Below, piece by piece: positions 1-12,130 of a DNA stretch of 64,000 nt; within the stretch, counting starts at the first letter, position 1, and each line of letters opens with the position of its first letter. This stretch comes from Delphinapterus leucas (Eukaryota; Chordata; Mammalia; Artiodactyla; Monodontidae): NCBI RefSeq assembly GCF_002288925.2, contig NW_022098043.1, positions 10,427,489-10,491,488 of the forward strand. The letters run 5' to 3'. Both the position numbers and the translations under genes were made by a program. Under the pieces are notes generated by a model. The model had not been told where the DNA came from. It did not search any database and saw only the letters and a program-made list of their open reading frames with translations.

Positions 1-944
1 CGGAGGCTCAGAGAGGACCACAGCAGGCCCTGGTCACTGGCTGGCCGGAGGCAGCGGAGGTGTTAGAATCCAGGTGTGTCCCCATGCCGGGTCCCTCCTG
101 ACTCTGACCTTCCACAGCTAAGAGGAGGCGGCAGGCACCTTCCTGCAGGGCCTGAGTGTCTGACAAGGTGGGGGGATCTGGAGCTTCTGAGCAGCTGAGG
201 TTCTCAGGATGTGGAAACACAGAGGCGCGAGGTCAGACGCTCTCCTCCAAGTCTGATGCAGGCAGAAACGACAATTTACAAGCACCTTGGAACAACGGGG
301 GAACCATCTCTGCAGACTCCCAGCGCCTCTAAAAGCCGTCTAACTTTCTGTTTCTTCCTCTGTCCCCAGCAGCCCTGGATCCACAGCTGTCCCCTCTGCT
401 CCTCCCATCTCCACACCCGGCATCTGCTCAGCTCCCTACCAGCTGTCCCGCCCCGAGGCAGCCCCTCTGAACCTCAGTCTCCTCCTCTGAACCTGCAGGT
501 GATAAAGCCACACCCCCAGGACTGTTTTGAGGGTGGCTCCTGGCACTTTGTAAGGGCTCAGTAATGTGGGGTTTTTTCCTGTGGAAAAGCAGCCCAAGTC
601 TTGGCCCCGCCCAATACACCAGGCCTGTGAATCCCTCCCCCGCCTCAGGGTGAGGCTCCAGGGACACCCTTGCTGCCCCTTTGCCCCTTGTCTTCCCAGA
701 ACCCAGAGTCAGGAATGTCCATTTCCTCGGGATCATTTCTCCCAGCCCCCTTCTCTGTGGTCCTCCAGACCTAGAGCAGGACCCCCATGAGCTCAGTGAA
801 TAATTGTTGAATGATCAACCAACAGGAAAAACAGGGTTCAGGAAGTTGCCACCAGGAACCCCCTCCTCCAGGAAGACTTCCCTGACCCTCTACCCAGGCT
901 GGGTTAAGGGCTTCTCATATGAGCTCCCCTGAAACCCCCAACTA

Positions 945-1160
945 TTTTAAGTGTAGGCTCTGGGGTCCAAGCCTTGGCTCTGAACTGGCTAGCAGTGTGC
1001 CTTTGGGCAAGTGACATAACCTCTCTGTGCTTCCATTTCCTCACCTGTAACAGGAGGATAATAATAACAGGGTCTGCCAAGGAGAATTGTGAGGGGTCAG
1101 GGGACAAGCACCACACACAGGGTGGCACCAGGCACATTCTGAGCGCTCACAGATGTGAGT
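945..1160 (-). mobile_element. MIR
   Basis: 'ttgggcaagtgacataacct', 'tcacctgtaacaggaggata' is the complement of the MIR core. Confidence 0.75.
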
Positions 1161-1651
1161 GGTTTTTATTAGTGGTCATGAGCGTCACTTCGTGTCGTCT
1201 GTTTACCAGACTGTCTTTTGCCACCTGCTCATGAACTCACTGACACTTGTCGCGAAGATGGTTGGGTGCTTCCCAGACCCCCACGGAGCCCCTTCGCAGC
1301 TTCTGTGAGCCTCCCCGCTGACTCTGGCCTACCCCTGTGAAGTCTGCACCCACAGCTCTCCTCCAGAGGCTGGGCTGCTCTGCCCACGTCTACAGAGAGC
1401 TGAGCTGCCTGGGCCTCTGCAAGCCCAAGGCTGGCCCTTGGCCAGAGACTGACAGGTCACCAGCTGAGACCAACCGTGAGGTGTAACTTATACTCCAGAG
1501 TCCCCCGGGGGATCAGGCTGAGGCTGCTCCCTGCGGGGCTTTGCCCGAAATCACACTCTGGCTTGGCAGTCCCCCAGCCATCCCCCAAATCCTCATCTCT
1601 TGAAGCCACCTATGGCAGTGGCAGGTGTGCTGCCCACCTCTAACCCCACTC

Positions 1652-1766
1652 TTTTTTTTTTTTTTCTTTTGGCATACGGGATCTTAGTTCTCCGACCAGG
1701 GACTGAACCCGTGCCCCCTGCAGTGGAAGCACCGAGTCGTAACCACTGGACCTCCAGGGAAGTCCC
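1652..1766 (-). mobile_element. CHR-type SINE
   Basis: Inverted SINE with its poly-T at 1652-1665 and the head 'gggacttccctgg' on the minus strand. Flanking copies of 'accccactctt' look like a target-site duplication. It is the short 'ccagtggttacgactc' subtype, older than the 'ggcgcagtgg' copies. Confidence 0.85.
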
Positions 1767-2369
1767 TACCCCACTCTTAACACAGCGCCCAGACACAAGC
1801 TGCAAGGTCGCTGTGGGGGAAAGGTTGAACTGAGTGATGCCCAAGAAAAAGATGTAGCGAGTCAGCCAAGGGAAGAATTCTGAGAGGGAGAAGCCAAGGC
1901 TGAGAGCCGACGGGTTTCCCCTGGACCCACCCCACCCCATCTGCACACAGCCCCCTCCCCTGCCCACGCTGGGAGCCATTTGCAGCCATAAGTGTTCAGT
2001 GGAGTATGTGGTCTTTAATGCACGGGCCTTGGGCTGCATAAACAAGGTTGTAAAATTTAAAGGCAAATCAGGCCGGGATCCCAGGGGCAGCCACACTGAC
2101 ATCACAGCTGGGGTCTGGGCTCGTGTGGAGTGGGGAGGAGGGAGCTTTCGACAGCGTCCATTCTGGGATGGAAAGAAGAGGTGATGTGGGCCCGACTGCT
2201 GGTTGCTTCTGTTTAATCATTGGATCTGAAATGACTAGATGGGTGCAGGCCCACATTTAGACCATACCACAGTCAAGGGGGTTATAGATATTTCGTCTCT
2301 TCCAAGAAAATTCATCGTCCTCTCTGCGGATGAATAAGGGACCCAGCACAGGATCATAGGTGTCAGGGC

Positions 2370-2530
2370 TTCAGCCAAGGGAACAACGTGAGGCCCTGCC
2401 CTCCTGGGGCTTTCATTCTAGAGGGGAAGAAAAAACAAGTACACCAGGAAGTCATGACAATTTTAGGTACTGATCAGTGCGATAAAAGTAAGATTGGGAG
2501 GGAAGCCTACTTGAGACTGGGGGGTCACAG
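2370..2530 (-). mobile_element. L2 LINE fragment
   Basis: Reverse L2 pattern 'gccctcctggggctttcatt ctag', then 'gatcagtgcgataaaagtaa'. Confidence 0.5.
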
Positions 2531-2740
2531 TGGGATGACACCCCAGTAATACCTGTATGAGGAGGGAGGAAAGGGCGCAGTCTGCTGCGGACCACAAGGC
2601 TGGCTGCTCCATCAGCAGGCCACTCCAGGCTTCTCCCCCCACCTCCCTGCACTGCAAACCGGGCAGCTGCTTGCAGATCAGACTCATCTTCACAGCCTCA
2701 CCCAGGGGGGTTTCTCACCCAGCTTCCCAACTCCACACGA

Positions 2741-2950
2741 TGCCGATTAAGCATGTAGGCTTTGGAGCCACAGTCCTGGGTTCAAATCCCAGCTCTGCCA
2801 CTTACGAGCTGCATGCCCCTGGACCTCGTTTCCTGGTCTGCAGAATGGAAGTAGTGACAGAATCTACCTGCTGGGATTAACAACACTGGGAAGATGAAAT
2901 GAGGCATCGTGTGGCACAGAGCAAGCCCACAATAGGGCCAGCGATTATGT
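2741..2950 (-). mobile_element. MIR
   Basis: 'gggttcaaatcccagctctg ccacttacgagctg' is the complement of the MIR right arm; the left arm follows. Confidence 0.75.
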
Positions 2951-3354
2951 TGTTTTTATCTTTATCACCCCTTCCTTGTTATGACCCAAGATAGCTCTGA
3001 AGTCAACATAAGCAGACCCGGCAGATTGAAGACAAAGGGTGAGAGCTACAGAGATGCCTGTTCCAAGAATCTGGCTGAGACCGGAAGAGAAGGAGCCAGT
3101 CAGCTGGAGACAGAAGCAGCTGGGGTGGGTAGGGAGGGGCTGGGCAGAGGAGGAGGGGCCTGAGGGCCTGGGATCAGGATAAGAATGAGCATGGAGCCAA
3201 AGCGGGGGCTGCCTCATCCAAGACATGCCACAGACGGCATCTGAAGGATCCAGTGGATGCTCTGGGATGCTCAAACACGCCTGTTGGAAGGTACCCAATT
3301 TGTAAGATGAGGGAGGCAGCAGAGGAGGGGAGAGGTGTCAGGTAGGCCTGATCA

Positions 3355-3520
3355 ATCCTGGCTTCAGCCATTTAGGGGCCATGTTATGAAACTCCCTAAG
3401 CCTCAGTGGTACCATCTGTAAAATGGGAAATGGGGAGAACCGTAGAACCCACCTCAGGGTCATTGCAAGGATTGAATGAGACGTTGCGTGAGTCAGCACT
3501 CACTTAATGGAAGTTAATAG
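3355..3520 (-). mobile_element. MIR
   Basis: 'aactccctaagcctcagtgg taccatctgtaaaatgggaa' is MIR in reverse. Confidence 0.7.
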
Positions 3521-3703
3521 AGTGAAGAGTCTCTGATTTTAAGATCCAGTGAACCCAAGGCTCCAGATTTTATGTTTCTACATGGCTCACGAGTTTAAGA
3601 CTAAATCTTACTAGAATGTTGGCTCTGTGAGACAGGGATTTGGTCTGTTCTGTTCATGGTTTTAGTCCCAGTACCTGGCACCCAGGACTTGGGAAATATA
3701 CGA

Positions 3704-3987
3704 GGGACTTCCCTGGTGGCGCAGTGGTTAAGAATCCGCCTGCCAATACAGGGGACACAGGTTCAATCCCTGGTCCGGGAAGATCCCACATGCTGTGTAG
3801 CAGCTAAGCCCGTGCGCTACAACTACTGAGCCCGCACGCCTAGAGCCCGTGCTTGGCAACAAGAGAATGAGAAGCCCGCGCACTGCAACGAAGAGTAGCC
3901 CCTGCTCACCCCAACTAGAGGAAGCCCGCGCACAGCAATGAAGACCCAACGCAGCCTAAATAAATAAATAATTTTTTTTAAAAAAAT
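3704..3987 (+). mobile_element. CHR-type SINE (long form)
   Basis: Starts gggacttccctggtggcgca, carries the tRNA-like head and the long 'caactactgagcc' body, and ends in a TAAA/A-rich tail. A TG/TGAA simple repeat follows directly. Confidence 0.9.
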
Positions 3988-3996
3988 AGGTGAGCA

Positions 3997-4056
3997 ATGT
4001 GTGTTTGTGTGTGTGTGTGTGTGTTGAATGAATGAGTGAATAAATGAATGAATGAA
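3997..4056. repeat. (TG)n then (TGAA)n simple repeat
   Basis: A TG run passes directly into GAATGAATGAGTGAATAAAT, just 3' of a SINE tail. Confidence 0.85.
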
Positions 4057-4844
4057 TTGGCAGGGCTGACCATTCTCTGGCCAGTTGCACAAACCAGAAA
4101 AAAGGATGCCATTCCTGACTTTTTCTCACCCCCATCCATCCATCCATCCCGCCTCCTAGGGAACAGCTCTCCCATCAACCACCAAACCTCCTCCCTCGGA
4201 GCCGGTCCCTCACTCACCTGGAATGCTGCTGCAGCCTCCCTTGCCTATCCTCCTTTCCCATCTTAAAAATCTCATTTACCAACAGAAAAGTTCATTAGCC
4301 AAATTGGGGGCATGCTGCCGCAGGACTGAGCCATTATCGGGCACAAAAGGAAGTCTTATCCCTGTCACTTACAAAATTAACTCCAAGGAGCTCAGGCACT
4401 GCAGGCCACGGCACACCCTCCTTCCCAAGAAGTCCTGGAGTGTCGCCAGGGGGTGGCAGCAGTGACCAGGGGTGGTCACTCACAGCCCCAGACCATGACG
4501 GAGCAGGAACCCCACCGCGGTCGGGTCATGCACTGACACCCTTCCCCGGCTCACCCCAGGACACTCTGAACATAAGGCCAGCTGCTCCCGTATCATTAAG
4601 CAGCTGGCACAGGGCCCTGGGAAACGTCTTAAATAGATGACCACTGGCTCTGATGACCACACTGGTCAGCAGAGCTGACCACGTTTCTGAGAGCAGCTGC
4701 CCTGAGCTCTACGAATCAGAATCTAGGGAGAGGTGAAAGGGCTTGTGGCCGGTGACTCCAAGGCAAGCTGTCCCTCCACTCTGGTCTCTGCCACCCCCAA
4801 CCTCCACCATGCATTTCATCCTCCTTAGACTGAAGGACCCAGGG

Positions 4845-5075
4845 GACCTAAAGGTCCCTGAGAACAAGCTGGGTTTCAATCCAGGCTTTGCCATGTACCA
4901 CAGAAGCCAAGTCACCTGACCTCTGAGAGCCTCACTCTTCTCTGCTGTGAAATGGGCATGACAGTCCCACTTCCTGGCACTGGTTAAATGAGATACACAT
5001 AAAGCATTTGACACAAGCCTGGACGTAGTGGGTCCTCAGTAAACAGTAGCAGTTACTATTATTACTGAACTAAAA
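4845..5075 (-). mobile_element. MIR
   Basis: Full-span reverse MIR from 'tttcaatccaggctttgcca' to 'gtgggtcctcagtaaacagt'. Confidence 0.75.
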
Positions 5076-5199
5076 TAATGAAGCCCCTTCACTGACTTCG
5101 TGTATCCATTTGGAAAATGGTTCTATGGGATAAACAAGTGACTCCTGATTTTCATGAGACTTCTCTCATTCTGGGTTTTCTGTTCCCTTTGGGATTCAA

Positions 5200-5335
5200 A
5201 GGGTTGAAGAATTTGATCAAGGTCACATAGCTGGTAAGTGGTAGATGCAGGATCTGAGCCCAGTATTTCTGACCCCAAAGCTAAGCTCTTCTTACCATAC
5301 CATGTGCTAAGGAGGGGCAGCTGTGCAGACATGTG
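5200..5335 (+). mobile_element. MIR
   Basis: 'caaggtcacatagctggtaa gtggtagatgcaggatctga' is the forward MIR right arm. Confidence 0.65.
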
Positions 5336-5929
5336 AGCCTGCAGATGGATGGCTACGCCTGAACACATTCGTTTGACCATGTTTTCCTTCTTACCAATCG
5401 TCAATTGCATGGGAGACTTCAACAACCTTGAGTTCACACTGGCCGTATGCAGTGGGTGGAAAATCTGTCATATTGGAGATCAGGAGACCCCGGGTCCAGG
5501 CACAGCTCTGTCACAACTCTCTATGGCCCCTTAGCTGGGTCACACCCTCTCTCCGAGCCCCTTCACCATCTGTAAAGAGGAAGGAAGGTTTCTGACTCTA
5601 AACAATGTTCCAGCCCAATTCCTTCCAAGGGTCCTCCTCTAAGGCACCTGCTCTTAGGTTTGGAGGTGCCTGAAACTTCTTACCATGCACCTTGCACCCC
5701 GACACAGCGTCACCCCACGGAGGCTGAGAACACCTGAACCACCTGCGCTCCGTCTCCTCAGAGAGCAGCACAAAGGACTAAAGGTAGACTTCAGGAATTC
5801 CCTGACTCCACATAAGGCAGTTCCGTGGGGATGAAAGATTCTGGAAACGGAAGATCTCCTTGGGATGTAAAATCCACAAGCTGGGGTACGTGATAACCAC
5901 TGATCAGCAAAGAAGAATAACAATGATAG

Positions 5930-6175
5930 CACGAAGGCTTTTCTTCCCCTCGCTGTAAATGAAAGAAATGCATTGGGTGTCTAATTAGCAAAATATTAGA
6001 TAATTGGTGTAATCTGGTACTATTCCCTTTTTGACAGCCTCTGCTGTGCTGTCCCATTTTAAGCTAGAGCTGCCGGTAATATCAGCTGATAATCGTAATA
6101 GTGAAAATGAAAAATCAAATCAGAGTCATTGGAGGCTCCCATTAAATTGATTTAAGGCTGGAAAAATTAATGGGA
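5930..6175. promoter_or_regulatory. AT-rich unique block, candidate conserved noncoding element
   Basis: Repeat-free stretch in a GC-rich setting with TAATTAG, TAATTGG, GATAATCG, ATTAAATTGATTTAA and AATTAATGG, the composition typical of homeodomain-bound enhancers. Function is inferred. Confidence 0.4.
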
Positions 6176-6474
6176 TTCCCTTGCCTCCCCCGCTCTTCCC
6201 CCGCCTGATTTCTGCCTTGCTCTGCCCCAGAGCAGAACTGCCACATGAAGAGAGGGGTTGGGTGGGGGTCTGCCCCTCGGCCTGTGACCTGCTCCCACCC
6301 TGCAAAATGGTCAGAATCCACCTCCCCTGAAGGCAGTGGTGGGAGTCAGTAACAGAAGAGGGTAAAGGGCCCAACGCCGGGGCCTGGACAGAGCAGGTAT
6401 ATCTTTCCTTTCCCATGAGGACCAAGCCTCTGAGACAGAACAACAAGTTTGATAATGCCAAGAAGTGGAGTCAG

Positions 6475-7490
6475 TTCAAGTGACAGAAATCACCTCAAAC
6501 CAGCTTAGAGATAAAAGAACATTTATTGGCTCATGAAACTTGGAAGTCCAGAGGAAGGGCTGGTCCAATGATGTCACCACACCATCTTTTCTGTCCTCTC
6601 CCACGGCAGCTGGAATTGTTCTACAACGAGCTGGTGTGGGGATGGGGGTGGGGAACATGACCACAGACGACTTCTGGATTCATGTCAGTCCCAGTTTAGC
6701 AACCTCAGAAGAAACAGCTTCTCTCACCCAGCATCAATATATAAAGCCCAGGGAAGGGCCCTGATTGGTTCATCTAGAGTCACATGCCCATCTCCGAGCC
6801 AATCACTATTGCCAGGTGGCTTAATATTATATTGACTAGACCTGGGTCCCAACCCATTCCTGGGACTGAAGGAGCAAGGTGTTAATAGGATTGGCACCCC
6901 CACCAGGAGAGCAGGTGAAGGGGCATCCCAAAAGGTTGCCTTTACTACCAGAAGAGGAGGAGGCATGTGGTTACAGAAAATGAACCATCCCAAAGTTTAG
7001 CATCTTAGAACAACACCCTTTATGATGATGTCATGATTCTGTGGGTTGACTGGGTTCAGTTTGGTGGTTCTTTTGCTCGATGTGACATCATCTGGATCTG
7101 TAGTCATCTGGGGACTTGACCAGGCAGCAGCGTCCAAGACAGCTCACCTGAGTGCATGGTGCCCAAGGCCAGGACTCTCTCTCAGGTCTTCTCTGTCTCT
7201 GTGGGTCTGCCCCAGTTGCCTCTCCAGCAGGGTAGCTGGGCTTCCCATACGGCAGCTCAGGGCTCCCAAAAGCATGAAAGAAGAAGCTACCAGGCCCAGA
7301 AATGGCATAGTGTCACGTCCATCATACTCCATTGTCAAGCAGAAAGACAGACTCAGATTCAAGAGGAAGGTAAGAAACTTCTTAGTGGGGACAGTTCCAA
7401 AGAATCTTCGGCATTTTGAACCCATCCTGGGAGGACTGAGCAAACAACGGCAGCAGGCATGCCCCCTCATGTCCACTCAGCTGTGAATTA
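6475..7490. mobile_element. Ancient interspersed repeats, family not assigned
   Basis: 'aacatttattggctcatgaa' (6518) and 'tgattctgtgggttgactgg...ggtggttcttttgctcg' (7034) look like two widespread mammalian repeats in the same orientation. I cannot name the families with confidence. Confidence 0.4.
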
Positions 7491-7814
7491 ACTCCAGAAG
7501 CACTCATGGAGGCCCTGCTCAGTGCCAGGCCTTGTGCCAGGGGCTGGGCCTGAAGCTGGACCTCCCCACGACCCCCTCCCTTGTCAGGAGGAGGGTCCTA
7601 TGACTGGGCCGTTGTGTATTTGTTGTCATGGGAGCCAAGCCATTCTGGAGGCACAGGTGCTCCTACAGGTCTTTCCCCACGAGGCAGTCCAGTGAAACAT
7701 GGGAAAAGAAGAGGAGAAGGCCTTTCCCTGGGAAAGAGATGCTCAGGGGCTCCGAGGGGGACTCTTTGAGCTGTTAAAGGTGGGGTTTCTCACTCTCCCT
7801 CATCAGAGCAGAAA

Positions 7815-8035
7815 GGTTCTGGAACCAAATTGGCCTGTGTTTGAGTCCAGGGCCTCCAAAGACCAGCCTTGAATGGGTCCCTTTGGCTCTCTGCACCTCA
7901 GTTTCCTCATCTCTAAAATGGGGTTGATAATTACCCACCTCATATAGCTCTAAGGAGAAAATGGACTCACATGTAGAAAAGCTAGTACAGTGCCTGACAC
8001 AAAGTAGATGCTCAATAATGAGGCCCTATTAAGAC
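7815..8035 (-). mobile_element. MIR
   Basis: 'cctcagtttcctcatctcta aaatgggg' through 'gtgcctgacacaaagtagat gctcaataat'. Confidence 0.8.
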
Positions 8036-8348
8036 AGGTTACCACCACTCCCCAATGTCTCAACCTGTTCCAAGGTCTGTGCTGTGTTCCAAGGACACCC
8101 TGCCCTGTGGTTTCATCTCAGCCGATTCAGCTTCTTCATACCCAGGCCCCCAGTCCTGAGCATGCCTGGAGGAGCTGGCCCCAGTGTCCTTCCCTGGTCT
8201 AACCATCCCCAGGAGAGCACTGGCCCCTCTGAGCTCCTCCATCCCTGCCTGTGGGGTTCAGGCCAGCTCAGAGAGGTTGGACTCAACATACTCATTTCAT
8301 TTCACACACATTGAGTTTGGGCCTCTTGAACCTCATATCCAGAGAAAC

Positions 8349-8398
8349 ATGCAAATTGATGCAAATGATCCCTGATTTATGCAAAATAGCATGCAAAT
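8349..8398 (+). promoter_or_regulatory. Cluster of octamer (POU/OCT) motifs
   Basis: Perfect ATGCAAAT at 8349-8356, 8359-8366 and 8391-8398, plus ATGCAAAA at 8379-8386: four sites in 50 bp, all in one orientation. Binding by a POU protein is inferred from the motif alone. Confidence 0.55.
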
Positions 8399-8784
8399 GT
8401 ATGTGCCTGGATTTGCCAAAGAAAAAGGCCCAGTCACCTAATTTAGCAGAAATAACAGGGGGATAAAATTGTGTCTGTCAGTCAGAGTTAGGTTCAGGCT
8501 CAAAGAACTCTGGAGGCCTTCTGGAATGGAGCTGAGGGATCCCTAATCACCCTGGGCCACAGACCCTGACCACAACCCTTGGAACCAGGAGCCCCCAGCC
8601 GTGGGTTTGCCAGCAGAGCCCAGCTTCACAGTGGTGCCCTGTTCCCCTGCAGCTGAGCTCCCAGGATCTCCCTTCCCTCCAGATGGGGCCCTGGAAGAGG
8701 ATGCTCCCCAGCCCCACCTCCCTGCCCACATATACCCACACGCTCACTACCTATCAGGCCCATTGTTAATATCATTCAATTAAA

Positions 8785-8960
8785 AAGAGCTACCACTGAG
8801 TGGGCAGGCCCTGTGCTGAGTACTTTCCACACACGGCTCCTTCACTCCTGACAGCAGCCCAGGATAAGGAACTGTTATCCCCATCTTACAACAGGTGAAA
8901 CCGAGGCCAGCAAGCGGGAGGCCCCACATCTGTGGGACCGCCCCCCCCAGCCAAAACCAG
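8785..8960 (+). mobile_element. MIR
   Basis: 'ggccctgtgctgagtacttt' then 'gttatccccatcttacaaca ggtgaaac'. Confidence 0.65.
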
Positions 8961-9439
8961 CGTTCTCTCCCTGCACACTGGGTCTCTAAGGACCTTTTCT
9001 TTTCACACCTGTGTTGGCCTCGAGGCTAGGGGCTTAGCTCCAGGAGGGCAAGGACTGTATCTGCTCCGGAGCCCCGCCCAGAGCCTGGGGCACAGCAATG
9101 AATGAAGCCCGCTCTGGGGTATCACTTGCTCAAACACAGGTATGTTTTCTGCAAACTTAAACTGCCTATTTTATGGACCCCTTAAACAGCTCACAATGTG
9201 ATACCTATCAGGACAGTTTTCACTGCACTTTGCCCTTATTCTCCAAAAACACTTGGTGAGAGGAACCAGTTTCTCTGTGTCCTAAGGCAGCAGAACCAGT
9301 AAGACTTTCTGCACACACTGCTGAGTTCTCCGAGCTATGCCTCTCTAAAGGAGGTGCTAAGGGCTCACAACGTGCCTGGCACGTTTAACGCTCTAAAGAG
9401 GGGCATCTCAGATACAGACGCCTGGCAGGGCTCCTGTGT

Positions 9440-9600
9440 GAGATGATAATAAGCCAGTTAATGAGGGCTCACCGTGGGCCAGGGGTTGCTCGGAGTATTT
9501 TACATGAATTAACTCATTTCATCCTCAAAACAGCCCATGCGATCAGTGCTGTCACTATCCCCACGTTCTAGAAGAGGAAACCGAAGCTAAAGGTCCGCGT
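9440..9600 (+). mobile_element. MIR
   Basis: 'attttacatgaattaactca tttcatcctcaaaacagccc' is the MIR core. Confidence 0.75.
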
Positions 9601-9709
9601 TCTGTGGCTTGCACTGGCACCTGGGCCCCTGTTCTCACGCCTCTGTCCTCAGGCAGCAGAGGGAGGGGGCGGGGCCGGGACAGGGGGTGAGGATAGGGTG
9701 GCAGGGAGT

Positions 9710-9945
9710 GCAGGGTTAAGGGTATGGGCATTAAGGCCACAGCCCTGGGGTCCTCTTCTGTGCTGTGTGACCCTGAGCAAGTGACTTCACCTCTCTGAGC
9801 CTCAGTTTCCTCATCTGTAAAGTGGGGATAACAACAGAACCTCCTTGGGGGGTGGTTGTGCCGATTCCTTGCCATCAAGGTTATAACTCACTTAATACGG
9901 TGCCTGGACCCGGACGAGAGCTCAGCACCTCTGGATTACTATTGG
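9710..9945 (-). mobile_element. MIR
   Basis: 'gtgaccctgagcaagtgact', 'cctcagtttcctcatctgta'; a full-span reverse MIR. Confidence 0.8.
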
Positions 9946-10194
9946 GCAGGACTTGGGCTCACAGAGGTGGGCACCCGTGGGTCACATGCAAAGTGGTGAC
10001 AGAGACAAAACTCAAACCCACATCTCCTGACTAAAGGCCTAGCACCCTCTCCACCACACAGCCTGCCCATCCGTTGGTGGGGGGGGGGGGGGCTGGCTTC
10101 CAGGGTGGGGCACCTGTAAGAATCTGTTCCCTGCAGAGAAGGAGCCAGCTGTCTGCCTGGGGGAGAGAGCCTATAATGGCCAGGCTTCTCAACA

Positions 10195-10365
10195 GGAAAG
10201 CTTTGTGGTTTCTGTTGATATGAAAAGATAACAAGAAATAGCTCAGGTAATTATATTAATCTTCCTCAATTTACACATTCTTGCTATCTGCTATTTCCCC
10301 AGGAAAGTGTAAATGAGGAGTTGAGAGCAGTTCAGCAGCGCTGTAATTAGGTCTGTGTTGTGAAA
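10195..10365. promoter_or_regulatory. AT-rich unique block, candidate conserved noncoding element
   Basis: Contains 'gtaattatattaat', 'agataacaag' (GATA site) and 'tgtaattagg', with no recognisable repeat. Confidence 0.35.
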
Positions 10366-10394
10366 AAGTTTCTGTTGTGTTTCTTGTTATCAGA

Positions 10395-10805
10395 TCTCTT
10401 CACATTGAGGGTCCTGCCTCCCCTGTCAGACTGGAAGCTCACCAAGGGCAAGGGATTACCTCCCACTTCAGGCTGGGGGTCTCCACCATCCGATTGGAGA
10501 ATCCTCCAAGGGAAGGGATAGCTCTCCCCCATCAGACTAGGGTCTCCTCCTGGGGAGAAACTGTATCTTCCCCATCAAACTGGCAGATCCCTGAGAGTTG
10601 GGCTGGGTCTCCCCCATCAAGTTTGGGGTTCCCTAGAACAGGCCCATGTCTCCCTGTTGCTAGTCGCAACTTCTCCATCAAACTAGGTGAGAAAGGCTGT
10701 GAGTCCTCCATCAGACAGGGAGCTCCCTGCGAACAAGGACCTCTCCCCCATCAGACTGGGAACATTCTCGTCTGGCTCTGTCTTGCCCATCAGACTGGTG
10801 GGGTC
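10395..10805. repeat. Degenerate minisatellite related to 49762-50174
   Basis: About ten diverged units carrying 'cccccatcagactgg'-like cores with intervals of about 30-50 bp, including 'tctcccccatcagactaggg' and 'cttgcccatcagactggtgg'. Same unit design as the array 39 kb away, but much older or less homogenised. Confidence 0.75.
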
Positions 10806-11326
10806 AGTGCTGTTAACATCCTCATATGCTGTGGCTGAAGCTGACTCCGTCCTCGTGTGGACCGCACCCACATGAACACACATGCACGTGCATGGCAGTC
10901 TAAAGAAAGCAGGATCAGACCCACGAGAAAGCAGGTTTCAGAGGTTCTGTGACCTCTAAGGAATAATGGGGCAAGTTTACATGTGTGTGTACTGGACTTT
11001 CATAGGGTCACACAAAACATGTTGGTGTCAGGAGGGCTGGTTCCCCTCAGACAGGACAAAAAGGAGCCCCACATGGTTCTGGCCTCAGGGAGGGACAGCT
11101 GAGGTTACCCTGAGCTGAGCCTAGGATTTGGCAACAGGCCAGGAGAGCCTGGGCCAGAACACAGCCCCGACCCCTAGCCCAGCCCCAGTCCCTCCTGGAA
11201 CCAGACCTCCCAGAATGGCAGGCCTCTGCCCCACCATCCTCGTCCCCCTCCCCGGGCTGTGTGCACTGTAGCTTACTGCGCCCTCTGAGCCTCCGTTTCT
11301 TCATCTCCCTCCCTTTCCAGTTAATT

Positions 11327-11543
11327 TTGGTTTTTGGTTTTTCTGTTGTTGTTTGTTTGTTTTGTTTTAATATTTAGTTAGTTAGTTGCGCTGTGTCTTA
11401 CCTGCAGCACGCAGGGTCTTCATTGCCATGTGCGGGATCTTTTTGTTGTGGCATGCGGGATCTAGTTCCCTGACCAGGGATCGAACCCAGGCCCTGTGCA
11501 TTGGGAGTGCAGGGTCTTAACCACTGGACCACAAGGGAAGTCC
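11327..11543 (-). mobile_element. CHR-type SINE
   Basis: Inverted SINE with the head (gggacttcccttgtgg) at the right end and a T-rich tail at the left. 'ccttttccagttaa' recurs at both ends as a target-site duplication. Confidence 0.88.
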
Positions 11544-11614
11544 CCTTTTCCAGTTAAGTTTGAAGATTCACTGAAATAATGCTTGTAGCAGTAGCAGCAG
11601 GACTAGAAGATGTA

Positions 11615-11830
11615 GTAATGATAGTAATAGCTAATACCTAACATCTACTAAGCGCTCACAGCCACCCTGCAAGGAAGGCATTAGTAACCCATTTATTCAG
11701 CTGAGGACGTGGAAGTACAGAAGCCTGTCCCTTGTCTAAGGCCGCATAGTAAATACATGATAGAGCCAAGATTCAAACGCAAATCTGCATCACTCCAAAG
11801 CCTGAATCTGCTGCACCACACCTCACTGCC
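11615..11830 (+). mobile_element. MIR
   Basis: 'ctaatacctaacatctacta agcgctcac' through 'catagtaaatacatgataga gcc'. Confidence 0.7.
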
Positions 11831-12063
11831 TCCAGAAAGCCTCCCTCGATTGAATCTCCTTGGCACCAGTACCCTGCTTGCTGGACTGCATGTTCCATGA
11901 GAACAAGAACAATTTCATATCCCCAGTGATTCTAGTGCAAAGTACCCAGTTGTATAGCAAGGTGATGTGTTTGAGATATAAGCCCGAGGTTTATTTTCAT
12001 CCCCTATAAATCTTGATGAGTCAACATCTCCCTGGCCCCCACCCCACTAAAACAATGCCAGAT

Positions 12064-12065
<2 letters not shown>

Positions 12066-12111
<46 letters not shown>
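12066..12111. repeat. (TG)23 microsatellite
   Basis: Uninterrupted GT dinucleotide run of about 46 bp, so likely length-polymorphic. Confidence 0.95.
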
Positions 12112-12130
12112 GCAAGGGAGGAGAGAGAAG

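Noticed and set aside
10377..10838. 153-codon plus-strand open frame
   Set aside because: Same reason: degenerate copies of the same minisatellite unit.
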